From NCBI RefSeq assembly GCF_000426445.1, contig NZ_KE384526.1, positions 372,001 through 436,000 of the forward strand: a stretch of DNA of 64,000 nucleotides. The letters are read 5' to 3'. Made by a program: the position numbers and the translations under genes. The notes below the pieces were generated by a model. The model was not told the origin of the DNA. It worked only from the letters and a program-made list of their open reading frames with translations, and ran no database searches. This document shows positions 1-9,110 of the stretch, piece after piece; position 1 is the stretch's first letter; each line of letters begins with the position of its first letter. This stretch comes from Brevibacterium album DSM 18261. Its GTDB lineage: Bacteria > Actinomycetota > Actinomycetes > Actinomycetales > Brevibacteriaceae.

Positions 1-510
1 TCGATCGCCCCGCCCGAGCTCTACACGGCCCTGCAGCTGGGCACCGTGGACGGCGCGGAGTTCAACGACCACTTGGTCAACGCGGAGATGGGCCTGCACG
101 AGGTCACCGACTACCTCATCGAGCCCGTCCTGCACACGGGGCCCACATCGGACAAGGATCTCATCATCAACGAGAAGGCATGGGACTCGCTGCCCGCCTC
201 CTACCAGCAGGCCGTCCTCACCGCGCAGGAGGCCACCCGGCAGGCGGGTGCGAGCGAGTACGCCGAGGCCAACGAGGAGGCCGCGCAGATCTGGGCGGAC
301 GCAGGTGTGGAGACCGTCGAGCTCCCCGCCGAGGACGTGGCCGAGGCCCGGCTCATCGCCTTCGAATGGCTGGGCGAGTTCGCCCACGGCAGCGACCGCT
401 CTCTGAGGTACGTGAACGAGTACACGAAGGTTCTCCGCGAGCTGGGCTACGACCACGAGGCCGAGGCCATCGCCGCTGCCGTCGAGGAGAACGGAGGGTC
501 GGACCGATGA
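1..510 (+). CDS. TRAP transporter substrate-binding protein, DctP family (C-terminal part)
   Basis: The frame is open from the first base, so the gene starts upstream of the window; about 169 residues remain. This is the extracytoplasmic solute receptor of a tripartite ATP-independent periplasmic (TRAP) transporter, which delivers a small carboxylate to the membrane subunits. The visible part has the usual DctP C-terminal features: the stretch around positions 28-90 (LGTVDGAEFNDHLVNAEMG) matches the region that closes over the ligand, followed by a helical tail rich in Glu and Ala. It overlaps the next gene by 4 bp (ATGA), so the three TRAP subunits are translationally coupled. The ligand cannot be read from this fragment. 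Confidence 0.85.
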   Translation, partial: SIAPPELYTALQLGTVDGAEFNDHLVNAEMGLHEVTDYLIEPVLHTGPTSDKDLIINEKAWDSLPASYQQAVLTAQEATRQAGASEYAEANEEAAQIWADAGVETVELPAEDVAEARLIAFEWLGEFAHGSDRSLRYVNEYTKVLRELGYDHEAEAIAAAVEENGGSDR

Positions 511-1088
511 AGAGACTCCAGCTGATCGCCACGGCCGTGAGCGCAGCGCTGCTCCCCGCGCTGGTGATCGTCGTCCTCGTCAATGTCGTCTCTCGCGCCT
601 CCGGTCAGGCTCTGAGCTGGCCGTTCGAGGTGTCCATCTTCCTCTTCGGCATCTCCGCGCTGCTGGCCGGAGGCCAGGTCCTCCGCGACCGGGAGCACGT
701 GGCGGTGGACATCATCCCGCGCAGATCCGGCATCCTCACCAGGACCGCCCTCAGGGGGATCGCCCTGCTCGTCATCGCGGCCGTCGCGGTGACCCTCGTC
801 GTGCAGGGTTCGCTCACCGCCTACGAGTCGACCCGGATCCGCGAGCGGTCGATATTCCAGACCACGTTCGATCCGGAGATCTGGTGGTTCCGCTGGATGA
901 TCCCGCTGGGCGGACTGCTGCTCCTCGCGGAGTCGCTGCGTCAGCTGTTCCGCCTGCCGCGCACGGTCGCCGAGGACATCGCCGCCGAGTCCGAGGAGCC
1001 GTCCGACAGGGGAACTGCCGCAGCCACGGCTCCGACAGATGCCCCAGCCTCGGGCCCCTCCCCACGGACCGGAGGTGAGCCGAGGTGA
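507..1088 (+). CDS. TRAP transporter small permease, DctQ family
   Basis: 193 residues, the normal length for a TRAP small membrane subunit. Hydrophobic segments lie near residues 5-28, 40-60, 80-105 and 120-145, giving the four-helix DctQ topology, and the C-terminal tail is Pro/Ser/Ala-rich. ATG at 507 overlaps the stop of the binding protein and is preceded by AACGGAGGG, a strong ribosome site. It overlaps the large permease by 4 bp (GTGA). It is assumed to pair with the downstream large permease to form the sodium-coupled membrane unit. Family assignment rests on topology and position; small subunits are weakly conserved in sequence. Confidence 0.85.
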   Translation: MKRLQLIATAVSAALLPALVIVVLVNVVSRASGQALSWPFEVSIFLFGISALLAGGQVLRDREHVAVDIIPRRSGILTRTALRGIALLVIAAVAVTLVVQGSLTAYESTRIRERSIFQTTFDPEIWWFRWMIPLGGLLLLAESLRQLFRLPRTVAEDIAAESEEPSDRGTAAATAPTDAPASGPSPRTGGEPR

Positions 1089-2419
1089 CGCTCCTCATCG
1101 ATCTCCTCCCCGCCGGGATGTTCCTGGCGCTGTTCGTCCTCCTCGCGCTCGGCGTCCCCGTGGCCTTCTCGCTGTTCGGGGTCGCCGCAGGATTCTGCCT
1201 CCTCGCGTGGGGCACCAGCGGGATGCCCCTCATCGTCTCCGGGGTGTTCGGCTCCATCAACAACTTCACCCTCGTCGCCATCCCCCTGTTCATCCTGATG
1301 TCCGTGCTGCTGGAGAAGTCCAAGATCGTCGAGGAGCTCTTCGACGTCCTCTACCGGATCAGCTGGAAGCTGCGGGGCGGTCTGGCGATCGCGGCAATCG
1401 TCGTCGGTGCCATCCTCGGCGCGATCTCCGGCGTCGTGGCGGCGGGAGTCATCGGCCTCGGCCTCATCGCCCTGCCGCAGATGCTCAAGTACCGTTATCG
1501 CCGCGGGATCGCCCTGGGGGCCGTCATGGCCGGCGGCACGCTGGGACAGCTGATCCCGCCCAGCCTCAACATGGTGGTGTTCGGCGCGATCACCGGCGTC
1601 TCCGTCGCGAGCCTCTTCGCCGGCGGCCTCTCCGCCGGTATCCTGCTGGCCGCACTCTACGTCGTCTTCATCGTGGTCCTCGGCATTCTGCGGCCGGGAA
1701 CCTTCCCCAAACCGGAGGGCGCCCCCACGAGCGGGGAGCAGGAGGCGAAACCGCATGTGAGCCCGGGCCGCGTACTGCGCGGGCTCATCCTTCCGGGGGT
1801 CCTCATCACTGTCGTCCTCGGCACGATCCTCTCCGGCACCGCTACGCCCACGGAAGGCGCGGTGATCGGCGTCATCGGAACGCTCGCCCTGGCCGCCCTC
1901 TCCGGCGGACTGGACTGGCGGACGCTGAGAGACACCTGCTGGTCTGCGACCAAGACCACCGGCATGATCGTGTGGATCCTCGCAGGCGCAGCCGCATTCA
2001 GCGCGGTGTTCGCCGGCGTGGGCGGTCAAGCGCTCATGATCCAGACTGCGGAGATGGCGCCGGGCGGGCGATGGGGCGTGCTGATCTTCGCAGTGCTGTT
2101 CCTGTTCGTCCTGGGAATGTTCCTGGAAACGATGGCGGTGATCCTGCTGGCCGCGCCGATCCTCACACCCATCATCATCGCCCAGGGCTTCGACTCGCTG
2201 TGGTGGGCGCTGCTCTTCATGGTGCTCCTCCAGACGGCCTATCTGACCCCGCCGTTCGGCTTCGCGATCTTCTACCTCAAGAGCATCACCGCGAAGGCGA
2301 TCACCATCGGCCACATCTACCGGGCGACGCTGCCCTTCATCGGACTGCAGATCCTGTTCGTGGTCCTCTGCGTCGTCTTCCCGGGGCTGCTGACGTGGTT
2401 CCCCGGCCTCCTCGAATAG
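1085..2419 (+). CDS. TRAP transporter large permease, DctM family
   Basis: 444 residues starting with GTG inside the end of the small permease gene. It shows the DctM pattern of about 12 hydrophobic helices, with typical sequences such as IPLFILMSVLLEKSKIVEEL in the N-terminal half, the GGTLGQLIPPS loop near residue 145, and the LTPPFGFAIFYLK loop near residue 385. These two re-entrant proline loops are the conserved ion and substrate region of the family. It forms the transport channel of the DctPQM system encoded by the first three genes. The lyase and aldehyde dehydrogenase that follow suggest that the imported acid is broken down to an aldehyde and then oxidised. Confidence 0.92.
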   Translation: MTLLIDLLPAGMFLALFVLLALGVPVAFSLFGVAAGFCLLAWGTSGMPLIVSGVFGSINNFTLVAIPLFILMSVLLEKSKIVEELFDVLYRISWKLRGGLAIAAIVVGAILGAISGVVAAGVIGLGLIALPQMLKYRYRRGIALGAVMAGGTLGQLIPPSLNMVVFGAITGVSVASLFAGGLSAGILLAALYVVFIVVLGILRPGTFPKPEGAPTSGEQEAKPHVSPGRVLRGLILPGVLITVVLGTILSGTATPTEGAVIGVIGTLALAALSGGLDWRTLRDTCWSATKTTGMIVWILAGAAAFSAVFAGVGGQALMIQTAEMAPGGRWGVLIFAVLFLFVLGMFLETMAVILLAAPILTPIIIAQGFDSLWWALLFMVLLQTAYLTPPFGFAIFYLKSITAKAITIGHIYRATLPFIGLQILFVVLCVVFPGLLTWFPGLLE

Positions 2420-2543
2420 CCCCCGCTCCGGAGACGCACACCCCCGGCTGCCGAACAGCCGAAGGCGTCGGGCGATCATCGCCGGCGCCGTGGAACCGCA
2501 CTGAGACCAGAGACAGAGAACACTGCAGAGAAAGAGAGCTCCC

Positions 2544-3449
2544 ATGCCGGATGAGCAGACCATGCGCGGCGTCTTCGCCGTGCCGACCACCCCGTTCGAT
2601 GCGGACGGAGAGCAGAGCATCAAGGTGCTGCTCACCGGCATCGACCGCGCCCTGGAGGCGGGCGTCGGCGGCTTCCTGTGCCTGGGCGCCACGGGCGAGG
2701 CGCTGGCCCTGAGCAGTGAGGAGCGCGAGGCACAGATCCGCGCCGTGGTGGAGGCCGTGGCAGGACGGGCCCACGTGGTCGTCGGCTGCATGGCCTACTC
2801 CCCTGCGGAGATGACCGCGCTCATCGCACAGGCGAAGAGCTGGGGCGCGGACGCGGCGATGATCACTCCGCCCTTCTACGGGGGCCTGGAGCCGGATGCC
2901 GCAGTCGCAGCCCTCCGCGCGGTGATGTCCGCCTCTGAGCTTCCGGTGATGGTCTACAACAACCCCCATTCCACGGGCACGGACCTCAGGCCCGAGCATC
3001 TCGCCGCTCTCCAGGACACGGGAGCGTTCTGGAGCGTGAAGGAGACCTCGGGTGAGGCCTCGCGGATTCGCGAGCTGCGGGACGCCCTGGACGAGAGCGT
3101 CGAGGTGTTCGCGGGTGCCGACGGGATCGCCTTCGAGGGGTTCACCCAGGGTGCGAGCGGCTGGGTCGCGGCCTCGGCCTGGCTCCTGCCCCGCGAGTGC
3201 CAGCGACTGTGGGAGCTCTGCCGCGACGGCGAGTGGGCAGCCGCCCTCGACCTGTGGAACGGCCTCTCCTCGCCTCTCGCGCAGATCGAGGGGAGCTCCG
3301 CCTTCATCTCGCTCATCAAGCAGACGCTGAGCCGCCGCGGTGCCGAGCAGGGGCCGGTGCGCCCCCCGCTCCCCACCGCCTCTCCCGCCGAAGTGGAGTC
3401 CGTGCTCAGCGCGATCGCAGGCATGGAAGGGGAGGGAGCCCATGCATGA
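2544..3449 (+). CDS. Dihydrodipicolinate synthase (DapA) family lyase
   Basis: 301 residues, a complete class I (Schiff-base) TIM-barrel enzyme of the DHDPS / N-acetylneuraminate lyase family. Visible hallmarks are FLCLGATGEALALS near residue 45 (pyruvate-binding GxTGE motif), VMVYNNPHSTG with the catalytic Tyr near residue 137, and the Schiff-base lysine Lys166 in SVKETSGE. It lies 124 bp after the TRAP genes and overlaps the aldehyde dehydrogenase by 8 bp. With that neighbour it most resembles catabolic members that dehydrate or deaminate 2-keto acids to a semialdehyde (sugar-acid or hydroxyproline type routes), rather than lysine biosynthesis. The exact substrate is not readable. Confidence 0.88.
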   Translation: MPDEQTMRGVFAVPTTPFDADGEQSIKVLLTGIDRALEAGVGGFLCLGATGEALALSSEEREAQIRAVVEAVAGRAHVVVGCMAYSPAEMTALIAQAKSWGADAAMITPPFYGGLEPDAAVAALRAVMSASELPVMVYNNPHSTGTDLRPEHLAALQDTGAFWSVKETSGEASRIRELRDALDESVEVFAGADGIAFEGFTQGASGWVAASAWLLPRECQRLWELCRDGEWAAALDLWNGLSSPLAQIEGSSAFISLIKQTLSRRGAEQGPVRPPLPTASPAEVESVLSAIAGMEGEGAHA

Positions 3450-4929
3450 GAAGAGCAGGGGCGCGCTGAACGCCCTGATCGGACGCGGCTGCGGCCTCCA
3501 CGTCGACGGGCAGTGGGTGACGGGCGAGGGAGCTCCCCTCGATCTGGTTTCCCCGGCCACGGGCGAGGTGATCGGGAGCCTCCGGGAGGCCTCGGAGGCG
3601 CAGGTGGACGAGGCCGTGGCCGCAGCCTGCCGCGCGTTCTCCGCCGGGGGCTGGGCCGAGGACGGACCGCACCGCGCCCTGGTCCTCCGCCGCCTCGCCG
3701 ACCTGGTCCTGGAGCATGCGGAGGACATCGCCTACCTCGACGCCGTCGAGGCCGGGAAGCTGTTCCGAGACAGTCTCGCCGAGGACGTGGGGGACGTGGC
3801 CGCGAACCTGCGCTTCTTCGCAGACCTCTGCGGCCGGGACGAGGGCCGCTACCTGCAGGACGCCTCCGGCTGGGGCTGGGTCCGGAAGGTGCCGGTCGGA
3901 GTGGTGGGGGCGATCCTGCCGTGGAACTTCCCCATCGCGATGCTCGGCTGGAAGGTCGCTCCGGCACTGGCGGCTGGGAACGCCGTCGTCCTCAAGCCCT
4001 CCGAGGACTCCACCCTCAGCGCGCTCCGCTTCGCCGAGCTCGCGGCCGAGGCGGGAGTCCCCCACGGCGTGCTCAACGTGCTCACCGGCACGGGGGCCGT
4101 CGCCGGCCGGGCGCTGGGCCTCCACCCCGACGTCGACGCGCTCGGCTTCACCGGCTCCGGACCGGTGGGACGGGCGCTGCTGGAGGCATCCGCGCGATCC
4201 AACCTCAAGAAGATCTCGCTGGAGCTGGGCGGCCGTGCCGGCTACATCGTCGACGATGCTCACGTCTCGGACCTCGAGGCCGCCGCCGCCGATGCGGTGG
4301 CGGCGGCCTTCGGCACGAGCGGCCAGAACTGCACCGCCTCCTCCCGCGTGATCTTCGTGGGCGACGACGAGGAGCGCTTCGTCCGGTTCCGGGACGCACT
4401 GGTCGCGGCAGCGGGGCGGATCACCGTGGGCGATCCGCTGGACGAGGCCGCGGACATGGGGCCGGTCATCAACGACGCTGCCCAGGAGCGGATCGCGGAC
4501 TGGGTCGACGAGGCGGTCTCACTGGGCGCGACAGTACTCCACCGCGCTCCCGACGTGCCCGCGCGGGGCACCTGGTACCCGCCGACCATCCTGGCGGACG
4601 TGCCGGCGAACAGCCGTCTGGGCACAGGCGAGATCTTCGGTCCGGTCACGCAGCTGGTGCGGGTCTCGTCCCGCGAGGAGGCCGTCAGCGCGATCAACGG
4701 CGAGCCCTACGGCCTCGCGTCGACGGTCTGGTGCGAGGACCTCGCGATGGTGAGGTGGTGGGCGGATCGCATCCGCGTGGGCACCCTGGCGATCAATGGC
4801 TACAGTGAGGGGACCGTCGCAACGCCCTTCGGCGGGATGCGGCAGTCCGGCTTCTGGGGAAGGGACAACGGTCCCGAGGCCCTGGACGCCTACCAGGAGG
4901 CCATGACGGTCTGGATCGCACAGGGGTAG
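3442..4929 (+). CDS. NAD(P)-dependent aldehyde dehydrogenase
   Basis: 495 residues, the usual ALDH superfamily length. ILPWNFPIAMLGWKVAPALA is the cofactor-binding signature, FTGSGPVG the Rossmann loop, Glu261 in LELGG the general base and Cys297 in GQNCTASSR the nucleophile; GEIFGPV follows. The frame stays open further upstream, but ATG 3442 is chosen because it has GGGGAGGG just before it, overlaps the lyase stop by 8 bp and begins where ALDH homology begins. It probably oxidises the semialdehyde made by the preceding lyase, for example 2-oxoglutarate semialdehyde. It could also be a broad-specificity enzyme of the PuuC or betaine-aldehyde type. A hairpin terminator follows directly. Confidence 0.92.
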   Translation: MHEKSRGALNALIGRGCGLHVDGQWVTGEGAPLDLVSPATGEVIGSLREASEAQVDEAVAAACRAFSAGGWAEDGPHRALVLRRLADLVLEHAEDIAYLDAVEAGKLFRDSLAEDVGDVAANLRFFADLCGRDEGRYLQDASGWGWVRKVPVGVVGAILPWNFPIAMLGWKVAPALAAGNAVVLKPSEDSTLSALRFAELAAEAGVPHGVLNVLTGTGAVAGRALGLHPDVDALGFTGSGPVGRALLEASARSNLKKISLELGGRAGYIVDDAHVSDLEAAAADAVAAAFGTSGQNCTASSRVIFVGDDEERFVRFRDALVAAAGRITVGDPLDEAADMGPVINDAAQERIADWVDEAVSLGATVLHRAPDVPARGTWYPPTILADVPANSRLGTGEIFGPVTQLVRVSSREEAVSAINGEPYGLASTVWCEDLAMVRWWADRIRVGTLAINGYSEGTVATPFGGMRQSGFWGRDNGPEALDAYQEAMTVWIAQG

Positions 4930-4934
4930 CCCCC

Positions 4935-4968
4935 CGCTGCCGCCGAGGCCGACCGCCTCGGCCCAGCG
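4935..4968 (+). terminator. Hairpin terminator after the TRAP-lyase-ALDH operon
   Basis: CCGAGGC at 4943-4949 pairs with GCCTCGG at 4955-4961 around a 5-nt loop, and the outer CGCTG/CAGCG arms extend the stem. It begins 6 bases after the ALDH stop. There is no clear T-run, which is common in high-GC genomes. It separates the catabolic operon from the LysR gene. Confidence 0.6.
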
Positions 4969-5039
4969 CGGGGCGTCTCGCATGGGCCGGAGCGGTCGGT
5001 GGGCTCTGCCCTGCACGCCCCCAACCCGAGGAGGAGGCC

Positions 5040-5924
5040 ATGAAGGCCGATGCGGAGGACATCCGGTACTTCCATGTGCTGGCCAATTCCGGCACCCTCG
5101 CGCGGGCTGGGCAGGAGCTGGGCGTCGACCACACGACCGTGAGCCGACGCGTCCGGAGACTGGAGAAGGTCCTCGGCATCCGGCTGTTCACGCGGACTCG
5201 CACGGGATGGGCCCTCAATGCCAACGGCGAGGGCCTGCTCCCGGCCGCACGAGCCGTCTCCCTGGGATACGACGCCGTGACGGAGGGGGATCCCGCACGC
5301 ATGGGACCGGAGGAGTGGACGGTCCTGTCCTCCGACGGCTTCGCCGCGAACATCCTCGCCCCGAGGTGCGGGCGGCTGCTCGCCGACCGGAGCATACTCC
5401 TGCGCATCGTGTCGGCGCCGTCCCTCGCCGCACGCGACGGGGCGTCCTACGACGTCGCCGTGGTGCGCTCGCGGCCCCATTCCGCCTCGGTGCGCTCGAC
5501 GCTCCTGGCGGAGTACGAGATCGGCCTCTACGCCACGGCGGAGTACCTCGGGCGCCATGCGGCGATCCGCGGATCGGACGACCTCGAGGACCATGTCCTC
5601 AGCTGGTACTCCGAGGATCCGATCGCGGGCATACCGGAGTTCGACGCGCTCCGCGGACGGCTGCCGAGCTGCATCCAGCTGCAGTCGAACAACCTCAATG
5701 TGCATGAGCAGGCGGCGCTGGCCGGGGTGGGCCTGGCGGTCATGCCCACGTACACCGCGGAGCGGAACGAGGCGCTCGTGCGCATCCTGCCGGAGGAGCT
5801 CAGCTTCCGGGGCCGCTACTGGGCGGTCCTGCCCTCGGCCCAGCTGCGGTGGAAGACCACGGAGCGCATCCTCGCGTTCCTCCACGACGCCGTGCGGGAA
5901 GCCGGGCTGACCGTACCCGCATAG
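5040..5924 (+). CDS. LysR-family transcriptional regulator
   Basis: 294 residues. The N-terminal winged helix-turn-helix is clear: DIRYFHVLANSGTLARAGQ, then LGVDHTTVSRRVRRLEKVLG, the recognition region of LysR proteins. An effector domain follows from about residue 90. ATG 5040 has GAGGAGG at the ideal distance. The gene lies in the same direction just after the terminator of the TRAP-lyase-ALDH operon, so it is the natural candidate for that operon's activator, although LysR genes more often sit divergently. The effector domain (residues 90-290) is divergent and gives no ligand clue. The next gene, an amidase, is 199 bp downstream. Confidence 0.92.
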   Translation: MKADAEDIRYFHVLANSGTLARAGQELGVDHTTVSRRVRRLEKVLGIRLFTRTRTGWALNANGEGLLPAARAVSLGYDAVTEGDPARMGPEEWTVLSSDGFAANILAPRCGRLLADRSILLRIVSAPSLAARDGASYDVAVVRSRPHSASVRSTLLAEYEIGLYATAEYLGRHAAIRGSDDLEDHVLSWYSEDPIAGIPEFDALRGRLPSCIQLQSNNLNVHEQAALAGVGLAVMPTYTAERNEALVRILPEELSFRGRYWAVLPSAQLRWKTTERILAFLHDAVREAGLTVPA

Positions 5925-6013
5925 ACGCTGCTCACGTCCGCACAGAGCACGTCGCACATATGCCGTCCGCATCTCCATCCGCTTTCCGGGGGAACCGGAA
6001 GATAGCAGACTGT

Positions 6014-6037
6014 ACCCGGCAGTAACCTGAGCCGGGT
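6014..6037. other. Stem-loop between LysR and amidase genes
   Basis: ACCCGGC at 6014-6020 and GCCGGGT at 6031-6037 form a 7-bp perfect stem with a 10-nt loop. It may end the LysR transcript or sit in the leader of the amidase gene. A weaker hairpin (TTCCGG/CCGGAA) lies just upstream. The rest of 5925-6123 shows no other feature. Confidence 0.4.
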
Positions 6038-6123
6038 GGGCGCCGCAGCCCACGGACTCCTGGCATCAGCTGCACAGCACTCAGCGACCACAGCCCAGAG
6101 CCTCTCAGAGCGGAGACGCACGC

Positions 6124-8961
6124 ATGCCGCAGCACCTCCTCAGCACCCGCCCGCCCGGCGCTGGGAAGCCCGCCCGAGGCCGGCCTCGGCTGCGGCGGCT
6201 CCTCGCCTGGACCACAGCGGGAGTGGTGGTGCTCGCCCTCGTGGCGTCCGCGCTGGGGCTCTGGTCCGTGAGGCGTGCGTTCCCGCAGACCACCGGGACG
6301 ATCGAGGCCGCGGGGCTCCACGAGGGCGTGACCGTGCAGCGCGACGCCCACGGCATCCCCACGCTCACGGCGTCCCGCTCCGACGACCTCTTCTTCGCGC
6401 AGGGCTTCGTCCACGCGCAGGACCGCTTCTGGGAGATGGACTTCCGCCGGCACATGACGGCGGGGCGGCTCTCGGAGCTGTTCGGCGAGTCCCAGCTGGG
6501 GACGGATGCGTTCCTGCGCACGCTGGGCTGGCACCGGACTGCGCAGCAGGAGGTCGAGGACATGCCGCCCGAGGCGCGCTCCCACTACGAAGCCTATGCC
6601 GCCGGGGTGAATGCCTACCTCGAGGAGCGCGGAGGCGGAGGCCTCGCCCTCGAGTACACGGTCCTGGGTCTGCAGAACCCCGGGTACGCCCCGGAGCCGT
6701 GGACGCCGGCGGATTCCGCCGCATGGCTCAAGGCGATGGCGTGGGACCTGCGGACCAACATCGAGGACGAGACTGCCCGCGCCCTGCTCGCCCGGGACCT
6801 GGACGCGGAGCGGCTGGCCGAGCTCTACCCGGGCTACCCCCTCGAGGAGCATCCCGTCATCATGGCCGAGGACCCCGCAGGGGAGCAGATCGCCGAGGCC
6901 GAGGTGCCGGCACCCTCAGGCGCTTCCGGCAGGGACGCGGACCCCGCGGGATCTGCGGGGACCGCAGGCGAGGTGCAGGCCGGTGCCGCATCCTCTGCCT
7001 CCGCCGCGACTGCCTCGGCCACTCCCACGACTGCATCGGCCGTTGCCGCCGAGGCCGGCCTCTCCTCCCTCGGCGACCTCCTGGGAAGAGTGGACGCGCT
7101 GGTGAGCGCGCAGGGCGAGGGCGTCGGCTCCAACTCCTGGGTGGTCTCCGGTGAGCACACGGAGTCCGGCGCGCCGCTGCTGGCGAACGACCCGCACCTC
7201 GGTGCCTCCATGCCCTCGGTCTGGACGCAGATGCAGCTGCGCTGCAGCACCGTTTCCCCCGAGTGCCCGTTCGATGTGGGAGGCTTCAGCTTCTCCGGCC
7301 TCCCGGGCATCGTCATCGGCCACAACCAGCAGATCGCATGGGGCTTCACGAACCTCACCACGGACGTGGCGGACCTCTACGTCGAACGCGTCGAGGACGA
7401 CGGCTACTGGAAGGACGGCGAGAAGCACGCCTTCGAGACCCGCACGGAGACGCTGCGGGTGGCCGGCGGCGAGGATGTGGAGATCGAGGTGCGCTCCACC
7501 GGGCACGGCCCGCTCGTCTCCGATCTCACGCCGGAGTTCACGGACATCGCCGCAGAGCCGCGGGTGGGCGCCGGCACCGGTGAGGACGAGGTCCCGGTGG
7601 GCCCCACGCACCATGCGGACGCCGATGCCTCGGACGCAGGCACAGCTCCCACCGGCACGGACGCAGCGGAGAGCACGGAGCTGCCGCCCGGCGAGAACGC
7701 CCTCAGCCTCCGCTGGACCGCGCTGGATCCCGGCACCACGGCCCAGTCGATCTTCACCCTCAACCTCGCGGAGGACTTCGCGGACTTCCGCGAGGCGGCC
7801 TCGCGCTTCGACGTGCCCGCGCAGAACCTCGTCTACGCGGATCGCGAGGGGAACATCGGCTACCAGGCTCCCGGCCGGCTGCCCGTCCGCGGAGGGGGTG
7901 ACGGCTGGCTGCCGCAGCCGGGATGGGACAGCGCCTACGACTGGCAGGGCTTCATCCCCTTCGAGGAGCAGCCGGTCGCCTACAACCCCGATTCCGGGTA
8001 CATCGTCACCGCCAACAATGCGATCGTGAACGACGACTACCCCCACTTCCTCAGCCGCGACTGGGACTACGGCGACCGCGCCGCACGCATCGACGAGCTG
8101 CTGCGCGAGCGCATCGCCGCGGGGCCCGTGACGAGCGAGGACATGGCGCAGGTGCAGATGGACAACGAGGCGCCGTTCGCAGACGCGCTGCAGGGCGCGT
8201 ACGCGAGCATCGACCCTCCCAAAGACCCCCGCGTCAGGGACGCCCTGAGCCTGCTGGCGGACTGGGACGGACAGAACGACGCCGACTCCCCCGCCGCGGC
8301 GTTCGCCAATGTGCTGTGGAACCGCGTGACCGAGGGGATGATGTCCACGCAGGCGACCGCGATGCAGGACTCCGCGGCGGCCAGGAGCGCCGCGGAGCCG
8401 CAGGAGCCCGAGGACATCGGCATCGCCCGGGACGATCAGTCCCGTCTCGCACGTGTGTTCGCGCTGCAGCTCGACGACGAGGAGAGCCCGTGGTGGGGCG
8501 GGTCCCGCACGCGGCTCCTGCAGACCGCGGCGGTGGACGCCTACGAGGAGCTCGCTCAGGCGCAGGGGGCAGACCCCGCAGGATGGAACTGGGGCGAGCT
8601 CCATGCGCTCACCCTGCGCAGCGGCACCTTCGGCGAGAGCGGGATCGCGCCCGTCGAGGCGCTGTTCAACCGCGGTCCGTACCCGGTGGGCGGCGGATCC
8701 GGCGTGGTGAACGCGACCGGCTGGGGGCTGGACGACGGCTACGAGACAGTCACCGTCCCCTCGATGCGCATGGTCATCGACCTCGCGGACTGGGACGCCT
8801 CGACCTGGCACCACCTCACCGGGGCGAGCGGTCACGCCTTCCACCCGCACTATGCGGACCAGGCCGAGGACTGGGCCCACGGCGAGCAGTTCGCGTGGGC
8901 ATTCACCGACGGCGCCGTCCGGGCCGCTGCGGAGGACACCCTCACGCTCGTGCCGGGCTGA
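6124..8961 (+). CDS. Penicillin-acylase-type N-terminal-nucleophile amidase (peptidase family S45)
   Basis: 945 residues. A basic N-terminus and one hydrophobic helix (about residues 25-48) form a membrane anchor or uncleaved signal. The alpha-subunit region (VTVQRDAHGIPTLTA; FAQGFVHAQDRFWEMDF) follows. Ser336 in GVGSNSW would be freed by autocleavage after Gly335 to become the nucleophile of the beta subunit, which carries LLANDPHLG, IGHNQQIAWGFTN and, near the end, SGVVNATGWG. Family members hydrolyse amides such as penicillins, N-acyl-homoserine lactones and cyclic lipopeptides. Unusual are an Ala/Ser/Thr-rich linker at about residues 258-310, just before the cleavage site, and a Gly/Asp/Thr-rich insertion near residues 480-520. 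It stands alone; its substrate is unknown. Confidence 0.92.
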   Translation: MPQHLLSTRPPGAGKPARGRPRLRRLLAWTTAGVVVLALVASALGLWSVRRAFPQTTGTIEAAGLHEGVTVQRDAHGIPTLTASRSDDLFFAQGFVHAQDRFWEMDFRRHMTAGRLSELFGESQLGTDAFLRTLGWHRTAQQEVEDMPPEARSHYEAYAAGVNAYLEERGGGGLALEYTVLGLQNPGYAPEPWTPADSAAWLKAMAWDLRTNIEDETARALLARDLDAERLAELYPGYPLEEHPVIMAEDPAGEQIAEAEVPAPSGASGRDADPAGSAGTAGEVQAGAASSASAATASATPTTASAVAAEAGLSSLGDLLGRVDALVSAQGEGVGSNSWVVSGEHTESGAPLLANDPHLGASMPSVWTQMQLRCSTVSPECPFDVGGFSFSGLPGIVIGHNQQIAWGFTNLTTDVADLYVERVEDDGYWKDGEKHAFETRTETLRVAGGEDVEIEVRSTGHGPLVSDLTPEFTDIAAEPRVGAGTGEDEVPVGPTHHADADASDAGTAPTGTDAAESTELPPGENALSLRWTALDPGTTAQSIFTLNLAEDFADFREAASRFDVPAQNLVYADREGNIGYQAPGRLPVRGGGDGWLPQPGWDSAYDWQGFIPFEEQPVAYNPDSGYIVTANNAIVNDDYPHFLSRDWDYGDRAARIDELLRERIAAGPVTSEDMAQVQMDNEAPFADALQGAYASIDPPKDPRVRDALSLLADWDGQNDADSPAAAFANVLWNRVTEGMMSTQATAMQDSAAARSAAEPQEPEDIGIARDDQSRLARVFALQLDDEESPWWGGSRTRLLQTAAVDAYEELAQAQGADPAGWNWGELHALTLRSGTFGESGIAPVEALFNRGPYPVGGGSGVVNATGWGLDDGYETVTVPSMRMVIDLADWDASTWHHLTGASGHAFHPHYADQAEDWAHGEQFAWAFTDGAVRAAAEDTLTLVPG

Positions 8962-8976
8962 GCCCCGCGCCGCGCC

Positions 8977-9016
8977 CCGGCCCCGGCTCCGGTCGAGGAA
9001 CGGGACCCGGGGCCGG
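8977..9016 (+). terminator. Hairpin after the amidase gene
   Basis: CCGGCCCCGG (8977-8986) and CCGGGGCCGG (9007-9016) are perfect 10-bp complements with a 20-nt loop, starting 16 bp after the amidase stop. No T-run follows. A transcription terminator is the simplest reading. Confidence 0.55.
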
Positions 9017-9110
9017 AACCGCGCCCCGAACCGATCCGCGCCCCAGCCCGGCTCCGGTCTCACGGACGACTGTGGCGCACGCCTCGTCCGTATGGCATCA
9101 TGGGCACACT

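Noticed and set aside
2445..2461. CGGCTG/CAGCCG mini-hairpin after the first TRAP permease
   Set aside because: The stem is only 6 bp, lies in the middle of a likely operon and lacks a T-run, so it is not listed as a terminator.
941..2791. A 616-residue minus-strand frame across the TRAP permease and lyase genes
   Set aside because: It is rich in Asp, Glu, His and Arg with no domain and lies opposite well-supported genes.
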